DNA of 64,000 nucleotides from contig JADKHM010000019.1 of assembly GCA_016721735.1 (NCBI GenBank), positions 704,887 through 768,886 on the forward strand, read 5' to 3'. A program made the position numbers and the translations under genes. The notes under the pieces were generated by a model. It was not told the DNA's origin, did no database searches, and saw nothing but the letters and a program-made list of their open reading frames with translations. Each line of letters begins with the position of its first letter. Position 1 is the first letter of the stretch. This stretch comes from Flavobacterium sp. (GTDB lineage: Bacteria > Bacteroidota > Bacteroidia > Flavobacteriales > Flavobacteriaceae). Below, one piece after another: positions 27,389 through 36,567 of this stretch.

Positions 27389-27925
27389 ATGAAAGTAGTG
27401 AAAATTATGATTTTTAGTTTGTGTTTGATAGCATATACTTCAACAATGCAAGCACAAAAAGTTGGAGTTCGAGCAGGACTAAATATCTCAAATGTTAGTG
27501 GAGACGCAGATACTAAGCCATTAACTGGTTTCTATGCAGGTGTCTTTAAAGAAATTACTTTAATGCCAGAATTACTGTTCTTGCAGCCAGAGTTACAGTA
27601 CTCTATGCAAGGATATAAAGTAGAAGACACGAAAGTTTCCATAGGATATCTTAATATTCCTATTCTGGCGAAAGTGTATATTGCTAAAACTTTTAGCTTG
27701 GAGGCTGGCCCTCAAATCGGATTTAAAGTAAATGACAATCTAGATGTGCCAGAAGGCGGCAATAAAATTGAGACCTTTGACACTGCTTTAGCTGGTGGTT
27801 TAGGTTTAAATTTCCCTTTTGGATTAGGTATAAACGCTCGTTATGTAATGGGATTGAGCGAGATTGTAAAAGACAGTAAAGCAAAGAACCAAGTAATTCA
27901 ATTGGGAGCGTCATTTAAGTTTTAG
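27389..27925 (+). CDS. Outer membrane beta-barrel (PorT-like) protein
   Basis: 178 residues from ATG 27389, which begins a clear signal peptide ending near TMQAQ; the frame extends upstream without a signal. KVGVRAGLNISNVSG, then TGFYAGVFKEI, LFLQPELQYSMQGYK, and the C-terminal VIQLGASFKF ending in aromatic F, are typical of the small 8-strand PorT-family barrels of Bacteroidota. No specific function. Confidence 0.87.
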   Translation: MKVVKIMIFSLCLIAYTSTMQAQKVGVRAGLNISNVSGDADTKPLTGFYAGVFKEITLMPELLFLQPELQYSMQGYKVEDTKVSIGYLNIPILAKVYIAKTFSLEAGPQIGFKVNDNLDVPEGGNKIETFDTALAGGLGLNFPFGLGINARYVMGLSEIVKDSKAKNQVIQLGASFKF

Positions 27926-27947
27926 TCAAAAAAACATCATGATACAG

Positions 27948-27983
27948 AACTATCTTAGAGGAAACTTTAAGATAGTTTTTTTT
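27948..27983 (+). terminator. Rho-independent terminator
   Basis: Stem AACTATCTTA / TAAGATAGTT with a T tract, 22 bp after the barrel gene. Confidence 0.8.
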
Positions 27984-28030
27984 AGCCTACCTTGTGCCAT
28001 TGTCGGTCAATTCGGGCAATCCATTGTTTT

Positions 28031-28624
28031 ATGGAAATCGCCTTCGAAACCTTAATCGCTTCTTACTTGGAAGACAAAATCGGCATCGCATCAAAGTTTA
28101 TTTCGGATGACTTAGCCCAAAACTTGCGACAAAACTTGCTAATATTAGAGGATCAAAAAATCCTCGTTGCGGCGGGAATAGGGAATGAAACTAAATTCGT
28201 TCAGAACAAAAAAATACGTGGCGATGTCATTTATTGGCTAGACAAAAGTCATAATAATCCTTATGAGACGGCGTTCTTGTCAAACATTGAAGCCTTTATA
28301 CTTTATCTGAACGCTAGTTGCTATGCAGGAATTACGGGTTATGAGTTCCACTATTCACTCTATGAAGTGGGTAGTTTTTATCGAAAACACCTCGATCAGT
28401 TTCAAGATAATTCTAGTAGAGCATTCTCGCTCATTTGTTATCTAAATGAAAACTGGAAACTGGAAGATGGCGGAGAATTGTGCATTCATCAATTGAATTC
28501 CAATCAGCATATTTCTCCAATGCAAGGAAAAACTGTTTTTTTCAAAAGCGATGAGCTAGAGCATGAAGTTCTTGTAACAAATAAAAGGCGCATGAGCATC
28601 ACAGGATGGCTGAAACGTGATTAA
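28031..28624 (+). CDS. 2-oxoglutarate/Fe(II)-dependent oxygenase, prolyl 4-hydroxylase-like
   Basis: 197 residues from ATG 28031 (TTG 27992 upstream is in-frame but overlaps the terminator region). The iron triad is H120/D122 in RKHLDQF and H178 in LEHEVL. An arginine in NKRRMSITGW binds 2-oxoglutarate. SRAFSLICYLNENWKLEDGGEL is the diagnostic strand pair of the P4H subgroup. It probably hydroxylates a protein side chain; the target is unknown. Confidence 0.87.
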   Translation: MEIAFETLIASYLEDKIGIASKFISDDLAQNLRQNLLILEDQKILVAAGIGNETKFVQNKKIRGDVIYWLDKSHNNPYETAFLSNIEAFILYLNASCYAGITGYEFHYSLYEVGSFYRKHLDQFQDNSSRAFSLICYLNENWKLEDGGELCIHQLNSNQHISPMQGKTVFFKSDELEHEVLVTNKRRMSITGWLKRD

Positions 28625-28694
28625 CGCGAATTGTTTTGTAACAATTAAATACAAGAATCTACTAATGTGCACAATCAATTAAAATTCTAAAATT

Positions 28695-29498
28695 ATGCAA
28701 GCGCACGAAATAGATTACCAAATTTTTGGGGAAGAAATGCAATACGTAGAAATAGAACTTGATCCGCAAGAAATTGTAGTTGCGGAGGCGGGAAGTTTTA
28801 TGATGATGGATAGCGGAATCAAAATGGAAACCATTTTCGGAGACGGATCAGATCAACAGCAAAGCGGTTTGTTTGGCAAGTTGCTTTCCGCCGGAAAACG
28901 AGTGTTGACAGGTGAAAGTTTGTTTATGACTGCGTATCTCAATCAAAATAACACCAAAAGTAAAGTGTCATTTGCTTCGCCTTATCCGGGTAAAATTATT
29001 GCGATCGATTTGGCGCAGTTTCAAGGAAAGTTTATTTGTCAAAAAGATTCGTTCTTGTGTGCCGCAAAAGGGGTTTCTGTTGGCATTGAATTTTCTAAAA
29101 AATTAGGCCGTGGACTTTTCGGAGGAGAAGGTTTTATTATGCAAAAACTAGAAGGCGACGGGATGGCTTTTGTGCATTCTGGTGGAACCTTAGCAAAAAA
29201 GGAACTTGCTTCTGGTGATGTTTTAAAAGTAGATACGGGTTGCATTGTTGGCTTTACAAAGGACGTGGATTATGATATTGAATTTGTAGGTGGTGTCAAA
29301 AACACTTTGTTTGGAGGAGAAGGCATGTTTTACGCTACACTACGCGGACCGGGAACTGTTTATATTCAGTCGCTACCATTCAGCAGATTGGCAGACAGAA
29401 TTATAGCATCAGCGCCGAAAAATGGAGGAAGTTCCCGCGAAGAAGGAAGTTTACTTGGAGGAATCGGAAATCTATTAGATGGTGACAATAGATTTTAA
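28695..29498 (+). CDS. AIM24/TIGR00266 family protein
   Basis: 267 residues. IELDPQEIVVAEAGSFMMMD, GIKMETIFGD, SLFMTAYLN, FICQKDSFLCAAKGV, GEGFIMQKLEGDGMAFVHSGG, and VDTGCIVGFTKDVDYDIEFVGG follow the beta-helix repeats of the family over its whole normal length. No signal peptide. Molecular function of the bacterial family is not established. A terminator follows after 28 bp. Confidence 0.92.
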   Translation: MQAHEIDYQIFGEEMQYVEIELDPQEIVVAEAGSFMMMDSGIKMETIFGDGSDQQQSGLFGKLLSAGKRVLTGESLFMTAYLNQNNTKSKVSFASPYPGKIIAIDLAQFQGKFICQKDSFLCAAKGVSVGIEFSKKLGRGLFGGEGFIMQKLEGDGMAFVHSGGTLAKKELASGDVLKVDTGCIVGFTKDVDYDIEFVGGVKNTLFGGEGMFYATLRGPGTVYIQSLPFSRLADRIIASAPKNGGSSREEGSLLGGIGNLLDGDNRF

Positions 29499-29526
29499 AA
29501 CATCAATTATACTTTAAATAGAATAG

Positions 29527-29557
29527 AAAAAGACCTACTGTGAAGTAGGTCTTTTTT
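29527..29557. terminator. Bidirectional rho-independent terminator
   Basis: Perfect stem AAAAAGACCTAC / GTAGGTCTTTTT with a short loop, between convergent genes. Confidence 0.88.
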
Positions 29558-29570
29558 ATTGGCGACAACT

Positions 29571-29981
29571 TTATTTGCTATAGGTACTTTCGTAATTAAG
29601 TAGTTTTGCAAAATAATCCTTGATGAAGGCATGTTGCTCTTTATAACTCATTTTTGTTGCTGATTTGGTTTCAATTTTTGTAGCGTCAAAACGATGCTCT
29701 GCTCTTGCAAGATTATACAATTCTGTCTTCGCGCTTGACGGTCCGAAAAGCAACACTTCGTCGTAATTTTTGATTATTTCGAGCAGTGATTTGTAAAACC
29801 GATGAAGGGTTTGTTGCTCTTTGTTGTGGAGCGCACTTTCACTTTGTAGTAAAGGTTGTTGATTGACCAAAGTATCATGGTCAGCAGCAATTGTGTTGAC
29901 TTCAAAAGAATCTACATTATATTCCATCCAACAGGCAGTAGAATGATCCATCCAAATGCCCAATCTTTTTTTTACTTTCAT
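29571..29981 (-). CDS. Small cytoplasmic protein, eRF1/Pelota-like family possible
   Basis: 136 residues. LGIWMDHSTACWMEY at the N-terminus and YDEVLLFGPSSAKTELYN in the middle recall small Bacteroidota proteins annotated as translational-machinery or release-factor-like. DATKIETKSATKMSYKEQHAFI ends the conserved part. The family link is from memory and weak; function unknown. The 258-bp stretch upstream to 30239 shows no gene. Confidence 0.6.
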   Translation of the reverse strand: MKVKKRLGIWMDHSTACWMEYNVDSFEVNTIAADHDTLVNQQPLLQSESALHNKEQQTLHRFYKSLLEIIKNYDEVLLFGPSSAKTELYNLARAEHRFDATKIETKSATKMSYKEQHAFIKDYFAKLLNYESTYSK

Positions 29982-30239
29982 GATTTAATTTTTTATTTCG
30001 TACTCCCGAAAAAGCTGGTTACCTTTTCTACTTTAAAGTTACGAAAAAACACGGTCAACTCCGCATTGTTTATGGTTAAATTTGAGGTGAAAAAAGAGAA
30101 ATACAGTATTCCCAACCAATCGCATCATCAAGGCAAAACCTGAGCATTTTGTTTGAGAGTCTAATTTCTGAGAATGTAGTCTGACGACAAATATTCTAAA
30201 ATCAATGCGTTTTTGAACTTGGATTAATATCTTAAGTTT

Positions 30240-31658
30240 TTACCAAAGAACGCTCAATTTTTTAGTGGTAAAATAATTGCCAGGGCCATTGGTTCCTCCT
30301 TGATTATTTCCCGTCTTTAATCGGTAGTTGGGTTGATTTCCCCAATAAGCAGGAGTGTCTTCAATAAGCATATCCTCGCCAGTGTCGTTACTGATATAGG
30401 GCGCAATCATGTTTTGCCAACTCTGAATTCTCGGAATGCTTTTAGTGGAAACAAATAGGTCATTCGAATTCGAAGTCAATTGCGTAATGTAGTTTTTATA
30501 CAACGTTTGGTATTGCGGAATTGCAAGAATTTTGGTAATCAAAGGACGTTGCGTCATATTGCCCCAGGTTAGCAAGTTCTGCGTTCCTGAGTTCGGAATT
30601 ATTTGCGATGTTCCCAAAGTATTGTCATAGTCATACGGAATAAAATAGGCTTTTCCGTTTGGAGCAAAGTAAAAATAGAAGTTATTGCCATTTACCCAAT
30701 AATCATCCCACATACCCACCACAACATTGACAGCATAAGTTCGTAGAAAAAGTGGAACGTCCATTCTACCTTCAATCCAAGTTTGGAACGCTGCGCCAGT
30801 TTTGGTGTTGAGGTCAGAAATAAATTGCAATAATTCTGCTTTTGCGGCCGGCAATTCACTTTTTCTCGTTTTTAAGTCGTAGGCATAATACACCGAAAGT
30901 GCGGGGTTGATGTTTACGTTTTCGACACCAATGCTTGCAGTCGAAACAAAATTGGCATTGTTGGAGCCACTCCATCCGCCTTTCCACAAGAATCCAACGC
31001 CGGAACCCCAATAGTTTTGATTTTTTTTGAGGAAATCTTCGTCTATATTTTCAACAATTTCATAGAGTCCAAAGTACGCAGGTGTAGCATCTCCTTGAAC
31101 ATGAATATTCAATCTGCAATAGGAAGCACGCGGAGCATTCCAGCAACCAAATCGGCGGAATAAGTCATAACAATATATTTCTCGAACGCAAGAGGCGTCA
31201 TCTTTAAACCATTTCAAGTTTAATTTCTCCAGCCCTCTAAAACGCTGATTGTCGCGGTATTTTGAAAAATCTAGACCAAAATGACTGTGATGCCAATCTG
31301 GGTTAAAAGCATTGTGTAACTCACCAGTACTTCCCTCAGGTCTTCGTCTGCTTGTATTTCCTTTCAAACGCAATCCGACACTATCAAGAACTACCAGACC
31401 GGATCTATTTATAAAGGAAAATTTGGAAACTATCTTATTGTCATTCGCTGGGTTTAGATCGTAATTTTGTAAGAACGTATTCCAGTTGTTCAAAGAAACT
31501 TCCAAAGTTGCAGAAGCTACTTCACTTAAATTAAAAACACCGGATTCTGTAATTGGAATTGTTGGACGGTTATTATCGTCAATTTGAGTTGTCGAATCAG
31601 CAACATTACTGCAGTTCGACAGAAAAAGAACCAGAAGAAGCAAAGAGAATCGTTTCAT
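30240..31658 (-). CDS. CotH kinase-like lipoprotein
   Basis: 472 residues. The lipobox LVLFLSNC places the acylated cysteine near residue 16. VGLRLKGNTSRR, FGLDFSKY, RFRGLEKLNLKWFKDD, ACVREIYCYDLFRRFG and YFGLYEIVENIDEDFL follow the CotH order. IPYDYDNTLG is the metal-binding aspartate motif near the C-terminal side. CotH proteins are atypical kinases that phosphorylate spore-coat proteins in Bacillus. In Bacteroidota the targets are unknown. Possibly displayed at the cell surface. Confidence 0.9.
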   Translation of the reverse strand: MKRFSLLLLVLFLSNCSNVADSTTQIDDNNRPTIPITESGVFNLSEVASATLEVSLNNWNTFLQNYDLNPANDNKIVSKFSFINRSGLVVLDSVGLRLKGNTSRRRPEGSTGELHNAFNPDWHHSHFGLDFSKYRDNQRFRGLEKLNLKWFKDDASCVREIYCYDLFRRFGCWNAPRASYCRLNIHVQGDATPAYFGLYEIVENIDEDFLKKNQNYWGSGVGFLWKGGWSGSNNANFVSTASIGVENVNINPALSVYYAYDLKTRKSELPAAKAELLQFISDLNTKTGAAFQTWIEGRMDVPLFLRTYAVNVVVGMWDDYWVNGNNFYFYFAPNGKAYFIPYDYDNTLGTSQIIPNSGTQNLLTWGNMTQRPLITKILAIPQYQTLYKNYITQLTSNSNDLFVSTKSIPRIQSWQNMIAPYISNDTGEDMLIEDTPAYWGNQPNYRLKTGNNQGGTNGPGNYFTTKKLSVLW

Positions 31659-31785
31659 ATTGGGAATTTGTTCAAAGGTAGCACTTTAATTTTAGGAGTA
31701 GACTTTGTTCTGAATTAGGAAAGAGGATAGTCAAATGTACATATTTAAACAACTCAATCTCTGTACATTGAAATCGAACTTGTCG

Positions 31786-31820
31786 TTTGTTCGCAAAAAT
31801 CAAAAAACAGCATCTATTTG
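31786..31820 (+). promoter_or_regulatory. Candidate promoter of the pyrimidine-degradation cluster
   Basis: TTTG at 31786-31789 and TCTATTTG at 31813-31820 (one mismatch to TAnnTTTG) are 23 nt apart, within the range for Bacteroidota promoters. This would give a leader of about 120 nt before the ATG at 31943. The 284-bp spacer shows no recognisable riboswitch. Confidence 0.35.
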
Positions 31821-31942
31821 TAGAATTTGTTTTTATCAAATATTAACGTGTTTTATTGCGCATATTCCTTATCTAAAACTTGTATATTAAGAAATTGTTA
31901 TTATTTTTATTAATTATTTGTACTTTAAAAATTAATCACTAC

Positions 31943-33400
31943 ATGAAATACCCTGCAATTCAAAATTACATCAATGGGAAGTTTGTTCCGAGTTCAACAA
32001 CAAAAACAATGAACGTGGTTTCGCCACTCGACGGAAATCTACTCTCAACCGTTCCAATGTCCTCCAATCAAGATTTAGATAATGCCGTCAAAGCAGCGCA
32101 AGCCGCCTTTCCAGCATGGAGCAAAACACCCATCAAAGAACGCGTTCAAGTTTTCTTTCGATACAAAACACTATTGGAAAAACACCTCAAAGAACTCGCT
32201 GAATTGTGCAGTGAAGAAAACGGAAAAACCTACGGAGAATCGGTAGCTGAAATTGAAAAATGCATCGAATTAACAGAATTCGCAACTTCATTACCACAAC
32301 TCATCACTGGCGAATTGCTAGAAGTAAGCAAAGGCGTAGAATGCAGAACAGAACATGTAGCGCTGGGCGTAGTTGCCTCCATCGTACCATTCAATTTCCC
32401 TTCGATGGTGCCCAATTGGACAATCCCAAATGCGATTGCGCTAGGAAACTGCATGATCATCAAACCGTCAGAAAAAGTGCCATTAAGCTGCGGAAGATTG
32501 GCAGAATTACTCAAAGAAGCAGGTTTGCCTGATGGGGTTTTCAACGTAGTTCACGGCGATGTAGAAATTGTAAACGCCATTTGTGACCATCCCAACATCG
32601 AAGCGGTTTCCTTTGTCGGATCGACCAAAGTGGCAAAGATTGTTTACCAACGCGCCACCCAAAACCTAAAAAGATGCTTGTCACTAGGCGGAGCTAAAAA
32701 CCACTTGATGGTATTGCCTGACGCGATTCCAGAAATGACAGCACAAAACGTCGCTGCCTCTATGTCTGGATGCGCCGGACAACGTTGTATGGCTGCGTCT
32801 GCCATGATTGGAGTAGGAAATGTAGATGCAATTGTCGCTAAAATTTGCGATGAAGCACGCAAAATTATTCCTGGAGTCAATTTAGGCGCGGTCATCAACA
32901 AAGAATCTCAAGAAAGAATCGAAAGTTACATCACACAAGCAGAAAAAGACGGCGCTAAAATTCTCGTCGATGGTAGAAACACCAAAGTAGCTGGAAAAGA
33001 AAACGGAACCTACGTTGGGCCAACGGTTATCGACTTCGTAACACCTCAAATGAGTGTTGCCACCGAAGAAATTTTCGGTCCAGTGATTTCGATCATGAGA
33101 ACCAATACGGTCGATGAAGCTTTAGCTATCGAAAATGCCAATCCATACGGAAATGCAGCGAGTGTTTTCACCCAAAACGGCGGCATGGCGCGCTACATCA
33201 TCGATAAAGCAAGCGCTGGGATGATTGGAGTCAATGTTGGTGTTCCCGTTCCTCGTGAGCCCTTTAGTTTTGGCGGTTGGAACGAAAGCAAATTTGGCGT
33301 GGGCGATATCACCGGAAAAAGCTCTATCGAGTTTTGGACGAAATTGAAGAAAAGCACCATCAAATGGAACGCAGAAGCAGGTGTCAACTGGATGAGCTAG
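31943..33400 (+). CDS. mmsA: CoA-acylating (methyl)malonate-semialdehyde dehydrogenase
   Basis: 485 residues from ATG 31943; the frame extends upstream to a TTG at 31880, but homology begins at YPAIQNYINGKFV. The ALDH nucleophile is Cys282 in GCAGQRCMAAS, and VASIVPFNFPSMVPNW and SFVGSTKVA are characteristic of the MmsA/IolA subgroup, which makes acyl-CoA rather than free acid. In this cluster it would convert malonate semialdehyde (from beta-alanine) to acetyl-CoA, or methylmalonate semialdehyde (from thymine) to propionyl-CoA. It is the first gene of the cluster. Confidence 0.92.
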   Translation: MKYPAIQNYINGKFVPSSTTKTMNVVSPLDGNLLSTVPMSSNQDLDNAVKAAQAAFPAWSKTPIKERVQVFFRYKTLLEKHLKELAELCSEENGKTYGESVAEIEKCIELTEFATSLPQLITGELLEVSKGVECRTEHVALGVVASIVPFNFPSMVPNWTIPNAIALGNCMIIKPSEKVPLSCGRLAELLKEAGLPDGVFNVVHGDVEIVNAICDHPNIEAVSFVGSTKVAKIVYQRATQNLKRCLSLGGAKNHLMVLPDAIPEMTAQNVAASMSGCAGQRCMAASAMIGVGNVDAIVAKICDEARKIIPGVNLGAVINKESQERIESYITQAEKDGAKILVDGRNTKVAGKENGTYVGPTVIDFVTPQMSVATEEIFGPVISIMRTNTVDEALAIENANPYGNAASVFTQNGGMARYIIDKASAGMIGVNVGVPVPREPFSFGGWNESKFGVGDITGKSSIEFWTKLKKSTIKWNAEAGVNWMS

Positions 33401-33420
33401 AAAGGAATTAATTTTTTTCA

Positions 33421-33503
33421 GGAGCTAATCCCGCTTTACGTTGCAATCTTTTCCGCCGAAAAAACGGCAAAAAAGGATTTTCACTGCAATCGGGGCTAGG
33501 GCA
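33421..33503. repeat. Dispersed repeat, GGAGCT...CGGGGCTAGGGCA family, copy 2
   Basis: Same end motifs as the copy at 15431-15512: GGAGCT, CCCGCT and CGGGGCTAGGGCA around an internal hairpin (AATCTTTTCCGCCG / CGGCAAAAAAGGATT). It lies between the dehydrogenase and the aminotransferase and may form a transcript hairpin. Confidence 0.75.
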
Positions 33504-33595
33504 TTTGACAATAATTGGAAGGCCCATTTAACATTCAAAATTCAACATTATCTAACGATCCGTTCGCTAAAGCTCGGGTCAAAATAATAAAAAGA

Positions 33596-34951
33596 ATGAT
33601 TACAAAAGAACAAACCTTAACCAAGGAACAAATCATCAGCGACAGCAAAGAGTTTAGTTTATTCTCTTGGTCGGCGCAAGCCAGTGTCAACCCAATCGCG
33701 ATAGAAAGAGCGGAAGGCGTTTACTTATACGATTATGATGGCAACAAAATCATCGACTTTTCTTCAGGCTTGATGTCTGTCAATATTGGTCATGGCGATC
33801 AACGTGTAACAGACGCAGTAGTAGAACAAATGCAAAAAGTAAGCTTTGTAACGCCGTCTTGCACCACAGAAGTTAGAGCAAAACTGTCTCGTAAATTGGC
33901 GGAAATTTGTCCAGGCGATCTCAATAAAGCGTTTTATACTTTGTGCGGAACTTCGTCTATCGACAACGCCATCAAATTAGCGAGATTATACACTGGCAGA
34001 CACAAAATCATCGGAAGATATCGCGCTTTCCATGGTGGTTCCATTGGCGGAATGACCGTTGGTGGCGACCCAAGAAAGTTAGCCAACGATTCACAACAAA
34101 TGCCCAATGCGGTTCATTTAGACGATCCTTATTATTTCTTCGGAATGAAAGATCTTGACGATGCAACAAAGTTGAGTCTAAGTTTAGAATATGTAGAAAG
34201 AGTCATTCACCTAGAAGGAAAAACCAATATTGCCGCGTTTATTTTTGAAGGCGAAAGCGGTTCTTCAGGATGCTTGCATTACCCAAAAGGATACTTAAAA
34301 GGCGTGAAAGCACTTTGCGAAAAATACGGAATTTTGTTCGTTGCCGATGAGGTAATGAGCGGATTCGGAAGAACAGGCCAATGGTTTGGATTTCAAAATC
34401 ACGACATTATTCCAGATATGGTTTGCATGGCGAAAGGACTTACCGCTTCGTATTTACCACTAGGTTGTTTGATGGTTTCCGACAAAATTGCAGAGAAATA
34501 CGAGAACACTCCGATGATGATTGGTTTGACTTACAATGGTCATCCAGTCGCGCTAGCAGCCGCTTTGGCCGTGATTAATATTTACGAAAGCGACAATCTA
34601 ATTGCCAATACACGCAAAATGGGCGCCTACTTAGAATCCCGAATTGAAGCGATGAGAAGTCAACATCCGAGTATGGGAACTTTCAGAAACACTGGACTTT
34701 TAGGCTGTTTAGATATTTTGAAAAGCAGAAAAACAGGGGAACTAATTGCACCTTACAATGCTGCAGGTGACGACCTAAAAGTGACCAACCAAATTGCGGC
34801 TAAAGTTCGCGAACTCGGATTATACACTTTCGTACGTTGGGGATACATTTTCATCGCGCCGCCGTTATGCGTAACCGAAAGCGAAATAGAGGAAGGTTTG
34901 GCTATCATCGGCGAAGCACTTAAAATTGCTGACGCGGCGTTAATCGATTAA
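33596..34951 (+). CDS. Class III aminotransferase, probable beta-alanine transaminase
   Basis: 451 residues from ATG 33596 (an upstream TTG at 33515 lies next to the repeat). FADEVMSGFGRTG-like motif FVADEVMSGFGRTG and Lys280 in CMAKGLTASYLPLG are the PLP sites of class III enzymes. GNKIIDFSSGLMSVNIGHG is the usual N-terminal strand. By context it moves the amino group of beta-alanine (or beta-aminoisobutyrate) to an acceptor, giving the semialdehyde used by the preceding gene product. The acceptor, pyruvate or 2-oxoglutarate, cannot be decided. Confidence 0.88.
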   Translation: MITKEQTLTKEQIISDSKEFSLFSWSAQASVNPIAIERAEGVYLYDYDGNKIIDFSSGLMSVNIGHGDQRVTDAVVEQMQKVSFVTPSCTTEVRAKLSRKLAEICPGDLNKAFYTLCGTSSIDNAIKLARLYTGRHKIIGRYRAFHGGSIGGMTVGGDPRKLANDSQQMPNAVHLDDPYYFFGMKDLDDATKLSLSLEYVERVIHLEGKTNIAAFIFEGESGSSGCLHYPKGYLKGVKALCEKYGILFVADEVMSGFGRTGQWFGFQNHDIIPDMVCMAKGLTASYLPLGCLMVSDKIAEKYENTPMMIGLTYNGHPVALAAALAVINIYESDNLIANTRKMGAYLESRIEAMRSQHPSMGTFRNTGLLGCLDILKSRKTGELIAPYNAAGDDLKVTNQIAAKVRELGLYTFVRWGYIFIAPPLCVTESEIEEGLAIIGEALKIADAALID

Positions 34952-34961
34952 AGCAAAAAAT

Positions 34962-36416
34962 TTGAAGAACGAAAATCTACATGCATCAAACTCCGCGTTG
35001 TATAGCGAAGACTTGGCTCCAATAGCATCCAATCAACGCACTTGGACGACCTGGAACTATGCCGCCTTATGGATTAGCATGAGTCTTTGTATTCCAACTT
35101 ATATGCTATCCAGTTCATTGATTGAAGGTGGAATGAATTGGTGGCAAGCGATTCTAACGATTTTCTTAGGCAATACGATTGTACTGATTCCAATGATTTT
35201 AAACGGACATGCTGGCGCGAAATACGGCATTCCGTTTCCTGTTTTTGCACGCGCCAGTTTCGGAACGATGGGCGCCAATATTCCAGCAATGCTGCGAGCT
35301 ATTGTGGCTTGCGGTTGGTTTGGAATTCAAACCTGGATTGGCGGTTTTGCCATCTATCAAATGATGCGATTGTGGATTCCAAGCATCGAAACGTTGCCAC
35401 AAATATTTCCTGATTCTTTTGGTTTAGACACCGGTCCAGCGATTTGTTTTTTTGTGTTTTGGTTGTTGAATATGTACGTCGTTTATCTAGGTGTCGATAG
35501 CATCCGAAAGTTATTGGTTTTTAAAGCCATTTTTCTTCCATTGGCGGCGCTGGCACTGCTGGCTTGGGCTTTGGTTGCGGCGCATGGCTTGGGACCAATT
35601 TTGGCAACTCCGTCAAAATTTGCAACAACCACAGATTTCTTTCATTTCTTTTTCCCTGCTTTGACCGGAATGGTTGGTTTTTGGGCGACATTGTCCTTAA
35701 ACATTCCAGATTTTACGCGTTATGCCACTTCTCAAAAAGCACAAATTAATGGACAAATGTATGGTTTGCCAACCTCGATGACGATGTTTGCTTTTGTAGG
35801 CGTAGTAGTGACTTCTGCCACCACGATTGTGTTTGGAACAACTATTTGGGATCCAGTAGTATTGGCTGGAAAATTTGATAGCAAACTATTGGTAAGTGTC
35901 GCAATGATTGCCGTGGCTATTTCAACGTTAGCGACGAATATTGCAGCAAATATTGTGAGTCCAGCGAATGATTTCGCGAATTTATCTCCTTCAAAAATCG
36001 ACTTCAGAAAGGGCGGTTACATCACAGGAGTTATTGGAATTCTAATTTTCCCTTGGAAACTGATTGCCGATCCAACAGGTTATATTTTTACGTGGTTGGT
36101 TGGCTATTCTAGTTTGTTGGGACCAGTAGGCGGCATCATGATTGTCGATTATTATTTCATCAGAAAACAAACGTTGATAGTTGATGATTTATACAATACA
36201 AAAGGAATTTACAGCTTTTCAAACGGATTCAACACCAAAGCAATTTGGGCGTTACTCCTCGGAATTGTTCCGAATGTTCCCGGATTCTTACTCACCACTA
36301 AAGTAGTTGATAACACTATGTTTCCAGAATGGATTTCTAGTTTGTACAGTTATGCATGGTTTGTTGGTTTCGGCATTAGCGGATTTATTTATTGGATTTT
36401 AATGAAGAAAAAATAA
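34962..36416 (+). CDS. NCS1 family nucleobase permease
   Basis: 484 residues with about 12 membrane helices. The start is TTG at 34962, ten bases after the previous stop. The conserved NCS1 N-terminus (SEDLAPIASNQRTWTTWNY) lies before any ATG, so TTG is the real start or there is none. ASFGTMGANIPAMLRAIVACGWFGIQ and NIPDFTRYA are family motifs. Members import uracil, cytosine, allantoin, hydantoins or thiamine. Context suggests uracil/thymine or dihydropyrimidine uptake. Confidence 0.9.
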   Translation: MKNENLHASNSALYSEDLAPIASNQRTWTTWNYAALWISMSLCIPTYMLSSSLIEGGMNWWQAILTIFLGNTIVLIPMILNGHAGAKYGIPFPVFARASFGTMGANIPAMLRAIVACGWFGIQTWIGGFAIYQMMRLWIPSIETLPQIFPDSFGLDTGPAICFFVFWLLNMYVVYLGVDSIRKLLVFKAIFLPLAALALLAWALVAAHGLGPILATPSKFATTTDFFHFFFPALTGMVGFWATLSLNIPDFTRYATSQKAQINGQMYGLPTSMTMFAFVGVVVTSATTIVFGTTIWDPVVLAGKFDSKLLVSVAMIAVAISTLATNIAANIVSPANDFANLSPSKIDFRKGGYITGVIGILIFPWKLIADPTGYIFTWLVGYSSLLGPVGGIMIVDYYFIRKQTLIVDDLYNTKGIYSFSNGFNTKAIWALLLGIVPNVPGFLLTTKVVDNTMFPEWISSLYSYAWFVGFGISGFIYWILMKKK

Positions 36417-36424
36417 AAATTTTA

Positions 36425-36552
36425 ACCACATAGAAACATAGAATTTGAATTAAGAGAACATACACATAGAAAATAATTTTCACATAGTTATATAAATCTC
36501 TGAAAAGCAAAGCGTCTTTTCAATTATGCTAAAATCTATGTTTCTATGTGGT
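36425..36552. mobile_element. Empty inverted-repeat pair of the GxxExxY-type unit
   Basis: The 18-nt core ACCACATAGAAACATAGA at 36425-36442 has its exact reverse complement at 36535-36552. The same core flanks the GxxExxY gene at 38948-39408. The 92 bp between the arms hold no frame, but ACACATAGAAAATAATTTT at 36462-36480 resembles ACACATAGAAAAATAAATTTT inside the GxxExxY gene (39102-39122). It may be a deletion derivative of the full unit. Confidence 0.7.
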
Positions 36553-36567
36553 AAAAAAAATATAATT

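Noticed and set aside
31880..31942. Upstream TTG start giving the semialdehyde dehydrogenase a 21-residue hydrophobic N-terminus.
   Set aside because: The extension looks like a membrane anchor but is A/T-rich leader sequence; this is a cytosolic enzyme family and homology starts at the ATG at 31943.
31659..31942. Possible riboswitch in the leader of the pyrimidine cluster.
   Set aside because: No conserved riboswitch core or strong hairpin could be recognised by eye; only a weak promoter match was kept.
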